16,847 nt of DNA from Candidatus Bathyarchaeota archaeon B23 (GCA_001593875.1 LUCA01000004.1:1-16847); one strand, 5' to 3'. Counted from the stretch's first letter, positions 7,042 through 14,439 are shown. Made by a program: numbers and translations. Notes: generated by a model from the sequence alone, not told the origin.

Positions 7042-7650
7042 TCAACGCCTAACCAGTATGAATCTCCTCGGCACCCTGGAGACGATGAGGAGAGAGATGA
7101 TGTAGGAGATCCACTTGTCGGGTATCTCGGTGCTGAGGTTCTGGACATAGTTGGCCAGCCAGAAGTTCCCCGTCGACTTGAGGACGGCTGCGTAGATCGC
7201 CGCTGGGAGGGGCTTCCACAGGGGTCCTCCGCCGAAGATGAGGATGCTGACCATCGTCGTGTAGACCGTGTAGATAGGGCCGAAGAGTATGAAGGCCGGT
7301 ATAAGCGTCCAGGGCCTCCTCAGATCGTCCCATCCCATCCTGATGCAGATCCAGGTGATGAGGGCTACGACGATGTTGGCCGTCCCCCAGACCCAGGCGG
7401 GTAGCCCCCAGACGGTGAAGGCCATGATGATGTTGTAGAGGAAGCCTCCGACAGCTCCAACCCAGAGGCCTGAGATGAGAGTTCCCAGCATCGTCGCCCA
7501 GGTGTCCCCCCAGATGGGGGCCTTCGTCAGCTCCACCAGGACTCCGCCCACGTAGTTGAGGGCCGCTATCATCGGAATCATCACGACGGCGAGGATCCTC
7601 GCCGCCGGGGCGGTAGCCTCCCTCTCGGTCATCGATGAGAGAGTGATCAT
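7042..7650 (-). CDS. ECF transporter S-component (substrate-binding membrane protein)
   Basis: A 202-residue membrane protein immediately upstream of EcfT and so the natural substrate-binding subunit. About six hydrophobic segments are visible, with the ALNYVGGVLVELTKAP and GLWVGAVGGFLYNI stretches typical of S-components, especially the PF07155-like group. It ends with a basic tail (RVPRRFILVRR). I cannot assign the substrate: riboflavin, thiamine-precursor, biotin, folate, cobalamin and metal transporters share this fold and no diagnostic riboswitch precedes it. ATG 7650 lies 14 nt after the S6e stop; ATG 7632 is an alternative, and a weak TATA-like TTATCTAA (7661-7654 on this strand) would give a leaderless start near it. 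A dedicated four-gene ECF operon argues for one specific solute rather than a shared energy module. Confidence 0.85.
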   Translation of the reverse strand: MITLSSMTEREATAPAARILAVVMIPMIAALNYVGGVLVELTKAPIWGDTWATMLGTLISGLWVGAVGGFLYNIIMAFTVWGLPAWVWGTANIVVALITWICIRMGWDDLRRPWTLIPAFILFGPIYTVYTTMVSILIFGGGPLWKPLPAAIYAAVLKSTGNFWLANYVQNLSTEIPDKWISYIISLLIVSRVPRRFILVRR

Positions 7651-7663
7651 ATATTAGATAAGT

Positions 7664-8023
7664 TTATTCTCGTCGATGCCCAGGCCTCTCGACGATCTTG
7701 AGGTTGAGGAAGACGGTCTCACGGGTGACGGTGTTCCCCCTCACCATCTTCTTACGCCTCTCCCCCCTCCTCCTAGGCTTGTAGCCTGGGCCTCCGCTTA
7801 GGAGCACCCTCACCTTCACGCCGCCGTGGATGTCGGGGCGCATGGGGAAACCATCCTTGTCGCAGCCCCCCGTCAGCTGGAGCTTATACCCCGGCATATC
7901 GGCCACGGCGCCGTCGACGATCTCCCCGATCCTCCTCCCTATGAGAACCCTCATGCGGTCCTCATCGATCTCAACCCGCTTACAGGCCCCCGTCTCCGGA
8001 TCGGAGATATTTAGAGTCGGCAT
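7664..8023 (-). CDS. rps6e: Small ribosomal subunit protein eS6
   Basis: A 119-residue archaeal eS6, a structural protein of the small ribosomal subunit. The core LTGGCDKDGFPMRPDIHG (50-67) matches the family signature LTGGSDKDGFPMRPDVHG with Ser to Cys, followed by GPGYKPRRRGERR and VRGNTV. The eukaryotic C-terminal kinase-site tail is absent, as in all archaea. ATG 8023 is chosen because GGTGAT is just upstream and homologues start with a strand like this one. GTG 8032 and ATG 8029 are in frame and follow directly on the aIF5B stop. Archaea commonly keep eS6 beside aIF5B or aIF2-gamma, which supports joint expression with the upstream initiation factor. Confidence 0.95.
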   Translation of the reverse strand: MPTLNISDPETGACKRVEIDEDRMRVLIGRRIGEIVDGAVADMPGYKLQLTGGCDKDGFPMRPDIHGGVKVRVLLSGGPGYKPRRRGERRKKMVRGNTVTRETVFLNLKIVERPGHRRE

Positions 8024-8032
8024 CTCCATCAC

Positions 8033-9811
8033 CTACAGCGCCCAGATGGGGTTGCTCCTCCTCTTGATCTCTATCAGCTCCCGCAGCGTCTGTAGGCTCT
8101 CCTCCGAGAGTCTGTGGGGGAAGCGATCCCTCAGCATCTTCGCATGTTCCTCCGGGATGTCAACGTAGAGGACATCGCCCTCCCTTATATGTCTGCCGAC
8201 GACGGGTCTAGGCATCGAGATGGCCACCTCCTTCCCCTCCTCAGCCAGGGATATGGGCCTGCCGGCATCCTGTATCTGGCTGATCCTGCCGAGGTTCCTC
8301 CCCTCCTCCCTGATGAGCTCCCTGTTGGGCTCTATGACGCCGGCCAGCACCCTCACGCCGAAGATGGCTGGCTTGGCCCTCCTGAAGATGAAGCCCCTGA
8401 GGACCTCCACCTTCCCAGGCTTGACGAGGCGGTCGAAGACGCTGCGCTCCCTCCGCTCCCGCTCCTCCTCCATCCATCGGATATACTCATCCATGAGGTT
8501 GTAGATGATGTCGCCCTCGAAGACCCTCACCTTGTGAGCCCTAGCCTCCTCCTCGGCGTCGGGGAGCACCCTGACGTTGAAGGCCAAGATCGCCCCGTAG
8601 AGGGGCTCCTCCTGGCCGACGACGATGGCCTCCATCACATCCCTCTTGGAGACGTCGCCGATGTCCGCCAGCCTTATGGGTATGCCCCTAGCCCTCAGGC
8701 CCTCGGTGAGGGCCTCCAGGGAGCCGAGGGTATCCGTCTTCAATACGACGCCCACCTTGTCGGTCGAGATCCTAAGCCGTTCCACCTCCGAGGAGACCTC
8801 CTCCACCGCCCTCTCCAGGGGCATCCCCTCGCCGACGGCGACGATGGGGGCCCCCGCCACCGCCCCCTCCAGGTCTGGAGCCGCGATCTTGACGCCGGCG
8901 GCCGCCGAGACCTCCTCGACGTCGATGAAGCGTTTACGGGGATCCCTGATCTCGTCGAGGGGCTGGGGCATGAGGATCGCCCTCACCGTCGTCACTATGG
9001 GCTTCTCCCTCCCCCCGACGACGATGACGTCCTCCCGCCTCAGGATGCCGTCGTAGACGACGGCGTTGATCGTCGTCCCCAGCCCCACCTCCTCCCTCAC
9101 CTCCAGCACCGTCCCCCGAGCCGGTCCAGAGGTGGTCGTAAGCCTGTCCTGGAGGTATTGCTGCGTCAGCCCTATGAGGACGGCTAGGAGCTCGCCGACG
9201 CCCTCCCCCGTCTTGGCGCTGAGGGGGACTATGGCGACAGTCCTGGTGAAGTCCTTCACCTTGTCAAACCTATTCGACCTGAAGCCCAGGCGGGAGAGGG
9301 TTCCCATGATGCCGTAGAGCCTACCATCCAGGTCCTCCCTCACGTAGGGGTCCTGCGTCCTGTAGGATTCGAGGAAGAGGGCGTCGGGGGTGCTCCTCCA
9401 GCCGGGTATGAGATCGATCTTGTTGGCCGCGACGATGAAGGGGGTCCTCCTCGACTTCAATATCTCTAGGGACTCGTAGGTCTGGTTCTCGAAGCCCTTG
9501 AGGACGTCGACGACGAGGATGGCGATGTCGGCCACCGAGCCGCCTCTCCGCCTGAGGTTGGCGAAGGCCTCATGCCCAGGGGTGTCGATGACCAGTAGGC
9601 CTGGAATCCTGATCGACACCTTGACGCTCCTCATCAGCCTCCTAGTCATCTCCACGAGGGTTTCAAGGGGGAAGAAGCTGGCGCCGATGTGCTGCGTCAG
9701 TCCTCCGGCCTCCCTGAGCTGGACGGCCGTCCCCCTGATCCGGTCTAGGAGCGTCGTCTTCCCCGTGTCGACGTGGCCTAGGACGCAGACGATGGGCTGC
9801 CTTATAGGCAT
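8033..9811 (-). CDS. infB: Translation initiation factor aIF5B (IF-2 family GTPase)
   Basis: This 592-residue GTPase promotes ribosomal subunit joining and initiator tRNA placement. It has G1 GHVDTGKT (12-19), the eIF5B form of the P-loop; G2 GGLTQHIGA (36-44, T39); G3 DTPGH (76-80, catalytic H80); G4 NKID (130-133); G5 SAKTGEG; then two beta barrels with an intervening domain, and a C-terminal helix ending IKRRSNPIWAL. It lacks the long N-terminal extension of eukaryotic and bacterial forms. The reading frame is open 96 nt further upstream to 9907, but ATG 9811 is preferred: MPIRQPIV is the usual archaeal beginning, GGGGTGA precedes it, and the upstream part crosses the promoter and enters the divergent gene. 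It heads the run aIF5B-eS6-EcfS-EcfT-EcfA1-EcfA2. Confidence 0.96.
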   Translation of the reverse strand: MPIRQPIVCVLGHVDTGKTTLLDRIRGTAVQLREAGGLTQHIGASFFPLETLVEMTRRLMRSVKVSIRIPGLLVIDTPGHEAFANLRRRGGSVADIAILVVDVLKGFENQTYESLEILKSRRTPFIVAANKIDLIPGWRSTPDALFLESYRTQDPYVREDLDGRLYGIMGTLSRLGFRSNRFDKVKDFTRTVAIVPLSAKTGEGVGELLAVLIGLTQQYLQDRLTTTSGPARGTVLEVREEVGLGTTINAVVYDGILRREDVIVVGGREKPIVTTVRAILMPQPLDEIRDPRKRFIDVEEVSAAAGVKIAAPDLEGAVAGAPIVAVGEGMPLERAVEEVSSEVERLRISTDKVGVVLKTDTLGSLEALTEGLRARGIPIRLADIGDVSKRDVMEAIVVGQEEPLYGAILAFNVRVLPDAEEEARAHKVRVFEGDIIYNLMDEYIRWMEEERERRERSVFDRLVKPGKVEVLRGFIFRRAKPAIFGVRVLAGVIEPNRELIREEGRNLGRISQIQDAGRPISLAEEGKEVAISMPRPVVGRHIREGDVLYVDIPEEHAKMLRDRFPHRLSEESLQTLRELIEIKRRSNPIWAL

Positions 9812-9842
9812 AGGGTCACCCCACTGGTAGAGGAGGAGGCCG

Positions 9843-9850
9843 TTAATATA
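9843..9850. promoter_or_regulatory. Shared TATA element of the aIF5B/DUF488 divergent promoter
   Basis: TTAATATA, read as TATATTAA on the other strand, is the only strongly AT-rich run in the 72-bp gap. Its centre is about 36 nt from ATG 9811 (minus) and about 37 nt from ATG 9884 (plus). Each direction would have a leader of about 10 nt; the minus leader would include the GGGGTGA ribosome binding site. Confidence 0.5.
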
Positions 9851-9883
9851 CTCTGCGACTAATCGAAGATCGGCGGATCGCCG

Positions 9884-10435
9884 ATGAGGGTCTACACCAT
9901 CGGCCACTCCAATAGGTCGTTGGACGAGTTCCTAGGGCTGCTGGAGGAGTATGGCATCGAGGCCGTCGTCGACGTCAGGAGGTGGCCCACCTCGTCGAGA
10001 TATCCCCACTTCAACGGCGAAAGGCTGTGTGAAGCCCTCGAGGGGAGGGGAGTCGAGTATCTCTGGCTCGGCGATGTCCTGGGGGGCTATAGGAGGCGGG
10101 GGCTGGGGGAGGCCTCGCCGAATAAGGGTTGGAGCAGGGGAGGCTTCAGGAACTACGCCGACTACGCCCTCACGGAGGAGTTTAGGCGAGGCCTGAGGCG
10201 CACCCTGGAGCTGGCGGGGGAGAGGAGGACGGCCATCATGTGCTCCGAGAGATTCTACTGGCGATGCCACAGGAGGATCATCTCGGATCACCTGCTGGCC
10301 CGAGGCGTGGAGGTGATCCACATCATCGATAGGGGGAAGACTCGAAGGCACAGGTTGACGAGGTTCGCCGTCATCCAGAACGGGGTGCCCATCTATCCCC
10401 CTGAGGGAGGGGAGCAGACCAAGCTGGCCTCATAG
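9884..10435 (+). CDS. DUF488 family protein
   Basis: A 183-residue protein of the DUF488 family. Its markers are TIGHS (5-9) near the N-terminus, DVRRWPTSSRYPHF (30-43), and CSERFYWRCHRRII (C120, C128, H129) near the end. The biochemical role of DUF488 is not settled; the conserved Cys-Glu...CHR motif and a Rossmann-like fold suggest a catalytic or nucleic-acid-related function, and I would not go further. It is transcribed away from aIF5B from a shared AT-rich element, with ATG 9884 the first start after the promoter and no clear ribosome binding site. Its stop overlaps the stop of the converging AmrS gene by 6 nt (10430-10435). Confidence 0.88.
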   Translation: MRVYTIGHSNRSLDEFLGLLEEYGIEAVVDVRRWPTSSRYPHFNGERLCEALEGRGVEYLWLGDVLGGYRRRGLGEASPNKGWSRGGFRNYADYALTEEFRRGLRRTLELAGERRTAIMCSERFYWRCHRRIISDHLLARGVEVIHIIDRGKTRRHRLTRFAVIQNGVPIYPPEGGEQTKLAS

Positions 10436-11476
10436 GAGGGGTTCGCCGACTATGGGTATGGGGCATCCACACTCGGGGCATCGCTTATCCCCCGTCACCC
10501 TATACTCGACGACGGAGAAGCCGTAACGCCCTATGAGGAGGGCTCCACACCCTGGGCAGTAGGTGTTCTCCCCCGGATGCCCCGGGACATTTCCAAGGTA
10601 GACATATCTCAAACCCTCTTCCAGGGCCTTTTCACGGGCCCTCTCCAGCACCTCAACCGGCGTCCTCCTCGTCAGCCCATACTCCCAGGCCCTGTAGGCG
10701 GGGTAGAACCCGGTGAAGTGGAGGGGCGTCTCCCTCCCCAGCTTCAGGGTTCTCTCGATGATCTCCTCTATGCAGCCCTCGTCGTCGTTGGCTCCGGGGA
10801 TGAGGAGGTTCACCATCTCGACGTGGAGACCCCGACGGCGGGCCTCCATGGCGTTCCTCCAGACCACCTCCACATCGGCCCCGTTGCAGTAGCGCCTGTA
10901 GAAGGCTTCATCCCCCTTGATGTCGAGGCAGAGCGAATCCAGGCCGGCGTCGACGAGGAGGCTGAGGGCCTCCAGGGTGAGGTAGGCGTTGGTGTTCAGA
11001 TTCCGATAGAGGCCCCGCTCAGCGGCCAGCCTGAAGCAGTCCAGGATGTATTCCAACAGGGTGCAGGAGGCCTCGTTGAAGGTGAATGAAAGGCCCTCAG
11101 CTCCCCGGCTGAGGGCGAGGTCGATGAAGGCCTCGGGGCTGGTGTAGGAAGACCGCTCGGGGTTGGCGTCCACCATGCTCAGCGTGTAGTTCTGGCAGTA
11201 GATGCAGCGGAGGTTGCAGCCCCAGCTGCCGGCTGAGAGGGCCCCCGAGCCAGGCCAGTAGTGGAAGAGGGGCTTCTTCTCTATGGGGTTGACGACGACG
11301 CTGGTGAGGTCTCCGTAGGTGAGCGTATAGAGCTTTCCGCCTCGGTTCATCCTGGAGCCGCAGAAGCCTCGGCGGCCCTCGGCTATGCGGCATCGACGCT
11401 CGCAGACGCCGCAGATCACCGAGCCGTCGGGTAGGGGGTGATGGAGGAGGGCCTCCCTGATGGTCTTCGACCTCAA
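10430..11476 (-). CDS. amrS: AmmeMemoRadiSam system radical SAM enzyme (AmrS-like)
   Basis: A 348-residue radical SAM enzyme. An N-terminal cysteine group (C22, C25, C29, C39) precedes the 4Fe-4S/SAM motif CNLRCIYC (C87, C91, C94) and the barrel. The C-terminus has a rubredoxin-like set, CPGCG (C307, C310) and CPECGC (C333, C336, C338). This layout and NPIEKKPLFHYWPGSGALS identify the AmmeMemoRadiSam radical SAM family, formerly often mislabelled pyruvate formate-lyase activating enzyme. The substrate is unknown. The usual partners AMMECR1 and Memo are not in this window. TTG 11476 is the only start before the conserved region; it lacks a strong ribosome binding site but lies about 29 nt from a TATA-like box, so a leaderless transcript is plausible. 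Confidence 0.92.
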   Translation of the reverse strand: MRSKTIREALLHHPLPDGSVICGVCERRCRIAEGRRGFCGSRMNRGGKLYTLTYGDLTSVVVNPIEKKPLFHYWPGSGALSAGSWGCNLRCIYCQNYTLSMVDANPERSSYTSPEAFIDLALSRGAEGLSFTFNEASCTLLEYILDCFRLAAERGLYRNLNTNAYLTLEALSLLVDAGLDSLCLDIKGDEAFYRRYCNGADVEVVWRNAMEARRRGLHVEMVNLLIPGANDDEGCIEEIIERTLKLGRETPLHFTGFYPAYRAWEYGLTRRTPVEVLERAREKALEEGLRYVYLGNVPGHPGENTYCPGCGALLIGRYGFSVVEYRVTGDKRCPECGCPIPIVGEPLL

Positions 11477-11500
11477 CCTGGGTAATGGAGGGGCTGCGGG

Positions 11501-11510
11501 GTTTATGAAG
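11501..11510 (-). promoter_or_regulatory. TATA-like box for amrS
   Basis: CTTCATAAAC on the minus strand is centred about 29 nt from TTG 11476. It sits in the 96-bp divergent gap with arcC. Confidence 0.4.
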
Positions 11511-11528
11511 GATGTCCATGCGGAAGCG

Positions 11529-11550
11529 TTTTAAGAGTAGGCCTAAAATC
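11529..11550 (+). promoter_or_regulatory. Promoter elements for arcC
   Basis: Two candidates occur. TTTTAAGA (11529-11536), preceded by the BRE-like GGAAGCG, is 40 nt upstream of ATG 11573. CCTAAAATC (11542-11550) is 27 nt upstream and would give a leaderless mRNA. The sequence alone does not decide between them. Confidence 0.45.
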
Positions 11551-11572
11551 TCTCCTCGCCGGGGTATCTAGG

Positions 11573-12523
11573 ATGGGTAGGCGAGTCCTCATCGCTTTGG
11601 GTGGTAACGCCATCAAGCAGCCCGATGAGTGGGGGACCTACGAGGAGCAGGTGAGGAATATCTACAACACCTGTAGGCAGATCGCCGAGATAGCGGCGAG
11701 GGGCTATGAGATCGTCATCACCCACGGGAACGGCCCCCAGGTGGGGAACCTGGCCATACAGCAGGAGCAGGCTCAACACCTCGTCCCACCGCAGCCCCTC
11801 CACGTCCTGGGGGCGATGACCCAGGGCCAGATCGGATACATGATCCAGCAGACGCTGAGGAACATCCTCGGCGATGAGAGGCCCATCATCACCGTCGTCA
11901 CCCAGGTCCTCGTCGACAGAGACGACCCCGACTTCCAGGACCCCCACAAGCCCATAGGGCCCTTCTACACCGAGGAGGAGGCCAAGAGGCTGGAGGAGGA
12001 GAAGGGATGGAGGTTCAGGGTGGTACGCCCGGGGGCTGAGAGGCCCTGGAGGAGGGTGGTCCCCTCACCCCAGCCCCTCGGCATCTTGGAGGGCTCGGCC
12101 ATAAGGAGGATGGTGGAGGAGGGCGTCATCGTCATCGCCTCCGGCGGCGGAGGGATACCCGTCGTCAAGGGGGAGGACGGCGGGCTGGAGGGCGTCGACG
12201 CCGTCATCGACAAGGACCTGGCGGGGGAGAAGCTGGCGGAGGAGGTGGAGGCCGATGTGCTGGTCATCCTCACCGACGTGGAGGGGGCGATGCTGGACTA
12301 TGGGAGGCCGACGCAGAGGCTCATCAGGGAGATGAGCCTCCAAGAGGCGAAGGCCTACATGGCTGAGGGGCAGTTCCCGCCGGGGAGCATGGGGCCGAAG
12401 GTGGAGGCCTGCATAAGGTTTCTGGAGCACGGCGGCGAGAGGGCCGTCATCGCCTCCCTAAACAAGGCCGTGGAGGCCCTGGAGGGGAAGGCCGGGACCC
12501 AGGTGGTGGGAACCAACCGATAA
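11573..12523 (+). CDS. arcC: Carbamate kinase
   Basis: A 316-residue amino-acid-kinase-fold enzyme that transfers phosphate between carbamoyl phosphate and ADP (or ATP and carbamate). It has ALGGNA (8-13), HGNGPQVGNLAIQ (51-63), VIASGGGGIPVV and the DKDLAGEKLAEEV segment with K214, all typical of carbamate kinase rather than acetylglutamate or UMP kinase. The length is normal. Direction is not given by sequence: ATP from arginine or agmatine catabolism, or carbamoyl phosphate supply. No arginine deiminase or ornithine carbamoyltransferase is nearby. ATG 11573 follows the promoter directly. The stop codon TAA (12521-12523) is part of the TATA box of the next gene. Confidence 0.95.
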   Translation: MGRRVLIALGGNAIKQPDEWGTYEEQVRNIYNTCRQIAEIAARGYEIVITHGNGPQVGNLAIQQEQAQHLVPPQPLHVLGAMTQGQIGYMIQQTLRNILGDERPIITVVTQVLVDRDDPDFQDPHKPIGPFYTEEEAKRLEEEKGWRFRVVRPGAERPWRRVVPSPQPLGILEGSAIRRMVEEGVIVIASGGGGIPVVKGEDGGLEGVDAVIDKDLAGEKLAEEVEADVLVILTDVEGAMLDYGRPTQRLIREMSLQEAKAYMAEGQFPPGSMGPKVEACIRFLEHGGERAVIASLNKAVEALEGKAGTQVVGTNR

Positions 12524-12527
12524 ATAT
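12521..12527 (+). promoter_or_regulatory. TATA box for the FUN14 gene
   Basis: TAAATAT is centred 26 nt before ATG 12550, implying a leaderless transcript. Its first three bases are the stop codon of arcC, so promoter and coding sequence share bases. Confidence 0.6.
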
Positions 12528-12549
12528 CTCATCGAGGATCATAGGATCG

Positions 12550-12867
12550 ATGGCGGTCCCCTGGGAGATTCTGACGCCCGTGGCGGGGGAGGTGGGCATC
12601 GGAGCCGTCGGAGGCTTCCTCGTGGGCTACGCATTGAAGAAGATCGCCAAGGTGGTAGCCGTCATCCTAGGCCTGGGCTTCCTCATCCTCCAATACCTCG
12701 CCTATAAGGGGATCATCGTCATCAACTACGACGCCCTCCAGGATTGGGTCCTCCACCTCCTGGGGTTGACGGAGGGGACCCAAAGCACCCTCGTAGACAT
12801 CCTCTCCCACATCCCCTTCGGCGCCAGCTTCGCCTTAGGCCTCTACATAGGCTTCAAGAGGGCTTAG
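12550..12867 (+). CDS. FUN14 family membrane protein
   Basis: A 105-residue membrane protein of the FUN14 (PF04930) type. Hydrophobic segments lie at about 13-29 (glycine-rich, GIGAVGGFLVGYALKKIAK), 33-57 and 84-103 (IPFGASFALGLYIGFK). The GFLVGYALKKI and C-terminal SFALGLYIGFK motifs are the recognisable family marks. Eukaryotic FUNDC1 is a mitophagy receptor; the archaeal proteins have no established role and that function should not be transferred. ATG 12550 is preceded by a TATA box at the leaderless distance and no ribosome binding site. The 3' end overlaps the converging methyltransferase gene by 14 nt. Confidence 0.85.
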   Translation: MAVPWEILTPVAGEVGIGAVGGFLVGYALKKIAKVVAVILGLGFLILQYLAYKGIIVINYDALQDWVLHLLGLTEGTQSTLVDILSHIPFGASFALGLYIGFKRA

Positions 12868-13399
12868 GCCTCAGAAGGACGCAGAGGAGATGCTCATAGA
12901 AGAGGGGGAGCATCTCCAGGGTCTCGGCCTCATACCCCTTAAAGACCTCTGGGTCGATGCCCGTGAGGGTGGAGTAGACCAGGAGTATGCCTCCCCCAGG
13001 CTTCAGATACCTGGAGGCCTCCGATAGGAAGCGCTCTAGCGTCTCTCCCCCCCTCAGGCCGCCGGCCCAGGAGGCCTCATCGGCCACCCCTTCGGAGGGG
13101 AGGTAGGGGGGATTGAAGACCATCCAGTCGAAGAGGCCCGTGATTCTCAGGCCGGAGAAGAGGTCTGAGATGAGGAGCTCCACCCTACCCCGCAGACCAG
13201 CCCTCCTCAGACCCCTATCAGCCTCCTCGACGGCCCTGGGGTTGACGTCGACGGCCACAACCAGGTCAACCCCCCTCTTGGAGGCGGCAGCCTCAGCCTG
13301 GATGCCGCTCCCCGTCCCCATATCGAGAACCAGGCCTCCCGCCAATCCCTCCACATGCCTCAACAACAGGTAGGAGTCCTCAGCGGGCCGATAGACCAA
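12854..13399 (-). CDS. HemK/Mtq2-type class I methyltransferase
   Basis: A 181-residue SAM-dependent methyltransferase. It begins YRPAEDSYLLLRHV, continues with motif I VLDMGTGSGIQ (24-34) and the acidic motif II AVDVNP, and has the catalytic NPPY (96-99). The small size without the N-terminal helical domain of PrmC, together with PAEDSYLLL and WAGGLRGGE, fits the archaeal/eukaryal HemK2-Mtq2 branch, which methylates the glutamine of the GGQ motif in release factor aRF1. That assignment is by family resemblance. TTG 13399 is the only start, since an in-frame stop lies 7-9 nt upstream; AGGGTGGG precedes it. It is downstream of the ACT-V4R gene in the same direction but has its own AT-rich promoter candidate in the 74-bp gap. 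Confidence 0.88.
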   Translation of the reverse strand: MVYRPAEDSYLLLRHVEGLAGGLVLDMGTGSGIQAEAAASKRGVDLVVAVDVNPRAVEEADRGLRRAGLRGRVELLISDLFSGLRITGLFDWMVFNPPYLPSEGVADEASWAGGLRGGETLERFLSEASRYLKPGGGILLVYSTLTGIDPEVFKGYEAETLEMLPLFYEHLLCVLLRPKPS

Positions 13400-13424
13400 C
13401 CCACCCTAAAGGAGCTCTGAGGAC

Positions 13425-13430
13425 ATATTA
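13425..13430 (-). promoter_or_regulatory. TATA-like box for the methyltransferase
   Basis: TAATAT on the minus strand is centred 28 nt from TTG 13399. The rest of the 13400-13473 gap shows no clear terminator. Confidence 0.4.
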
Positions 13431-13473
13431 CCCTTTACGGGGCCGTCCTAGGCATCTGGGGTAGCACTCGGTT

Positions 13474-14283
13474 CTAGGAGGGCTGTGGAGGAGGCCTCTC
13501 CCTCACCTCGAACTGGCAGTAGGGGTCTCCCATGGCGATGCATCTCGTCTCCTCGGCGAACATATCCCGATTCAGGATGTAGGAGGAGAAACCGTCGATG
13601 AGCCCTCTGACGTAATGGCTGAAGGGTCTCCTGGAGCCCCTCCCCAGCTCGCATTCGATGGAGTTGTAGACCCTCGCCTTGAGGTAGGGTGGCTCCTCGC
13701 TGAACTCCAATATCTCCAGGATTCCGTAGCCGAGGGACATGAAGACCTTGGTGCCGATGTTGAATTTATCATCTAAACTGGTGACTCCGATGCTCTCCGC
13801 CGCCTCGTTGATGTGTCTAGCACTCTCGGCTCCCACCTCTCTCCCCAGGTGGTAGAGCATCGCCTCGCCTCCGGAGCCGAGACGCTCCCTGAAGTCGATG
13901 AGGAACCCCTTCAGGGCCGGCTCTGGGAGGATGATCGCCCTATGGGGGCCGAGCATGACGGGGAAGGCCACATCGTCTGCGATGAAGCCCTCGACGGTGG
14001 GCCTGATCATCCTGACATCCGTCACGAAGTCCAGCCTCCTGAACTCCTCGACTAACTCCTCCGGCTCCACGGTCGACCCGGTGAAGTCCACGAAGAAGAT
14101 GCCCGCCCCCCGCTCACCCTTCTTCACGATGCCCGTGGAGTAATAGGTGATGTCGAGCCCCCTCTCGGCGACTATGCCGGTTACGGTCGCCAGCACGCCA
14201 GGCCTGGAGAAGCCCTCGACGACGAATCCGTAGAGCCTACGGCCTCGATGGAACATGAATCTCTCAACTTTAAATGGAATCAT
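13474..14283 (-). CDS. ACT domain and V4R domain protein
   Basis: A 269-residue cytoplasmic protein. Residues 18-92 form an ACT-like domain (GFVVEGFSRPGVLATVTGIV then a strand around GAGIFFVDFTG), a fold that binds amino acids or other small effectors. The C-terminal part carries a V4R (4-vinyl reductase) domain, about 135-261, ending TRCIAMGDPYCQFEV with C211, C248 and C256. V4R is a small-molecule-binding fold seen in archaeal regulators and in bacteriochlorophyll and phenol-sensing proteins. No HTH is visible, so it is more likely a ligand sensor or enzyme accessory than a direct transcription factor. ATG 14283 is preferred over GTG 14286 because the TATA element is 25 nt upstream. It diverges from the PqqB-like gene across an AT-rich region with a repeated motif. 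Confidence 0.85.
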   Translation of the reverse strand: MIPFKVERFMFHRGRRLYGFVVEGFSRPGVLATVTGIVAERGLDITYYSTGIVKKGERGAGIFFVDFTGSTVEPEELVEEFRRLDFVTDVRMIRPTVEGFIADDVAFPVMLGPHRAIILPEPALKGFLIDFRERLGSGGEAMLYHLGREVGAESARHINEAAESIGVTSLDDKFNIGTKVFMSLGYGILEILEFSEEPPYLKARVYNSIECELGRGSRRPFSHYVRGLIDGFSSYILNRDMFAEETRCIAMGDPYCQFEVRERPPPQPS

Positions 14284-14304
14284 CACTTAATCATCTCAGC
14301 TGTC

Positions 14305-14312
14305 TATTTTAA
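14305..14312 (-). promoter_or_regulatory. TATA box for the ACT-V4R gene
   Basis: TTAAAATA on the minus strand is centred 25 nt from ATG 14283, so a leaderless transcript is predicted. It overlaps the first copy of the repeated TTTAARTTTYC motif. Confidence 0.6.
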
Positions 14313-14439
14313 GTTTTCTAAATCATAAAACTTCTATTACACCCTTTAAATTTCCTACCGGTAAAAATGTATTCCAGTTTTCATGAAGCGAAGAGACTTT
14401 CTTTCCTCAAGCCAACACCTCAATTAATTTTAAGTTTCC
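14308..14439. repeat. Three copies of TTTAARTTTYC in the divergent promoter region
   Basis: Copies are TTTAAGTTTTC (14308-14318), TTTAAATTTCC (14345-14355) and TTTAAGTTTCC (14429-14439), all in the same orientation. The outer copies overlap the predicted TATA boxes of the ACT-V4R and PqqB-like genes; ATTTTAAGTTT is exactly repeated at 14306-14316 and 14427-14437. They may be operator sites, or reflect base composition in an AT-rich gap. The remaining sequence of the 179-bp gap shows only the palindrome TACCGGTA (14356-14363). Confidence 0.45.
14428..14435 (+). promoter_or_regulatory. TATA-like box for the PqqB-like gene
   Basis: TTTTAAGT lies within a longer AT-rich run and is centred about 31 nt before ATG 14463. 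There is no ribosome binding site, so the leader should be very short or absent. Confidence 0.5.

Noticed and set aside
8114..9187. 357-codon plus-strand open frame opposite aIF5B
   Set aside because: A shadow frame produced by GC-rich codon usage; its sequence is repetitive and lies wholly inside a clearly conserved gene.
9812..9907. 32-residue N-terminal extension of aIF5B
   Set aside because: It crosses the promoter and the start of the divergent DUF488 gene, and archaeal homologues begin at the MPIRQP position.
14356..14363. TACCGGTA palindrome as an operator
   Set aside because: Only 8 bp, no extension of symmetry and no second copy in the gap.
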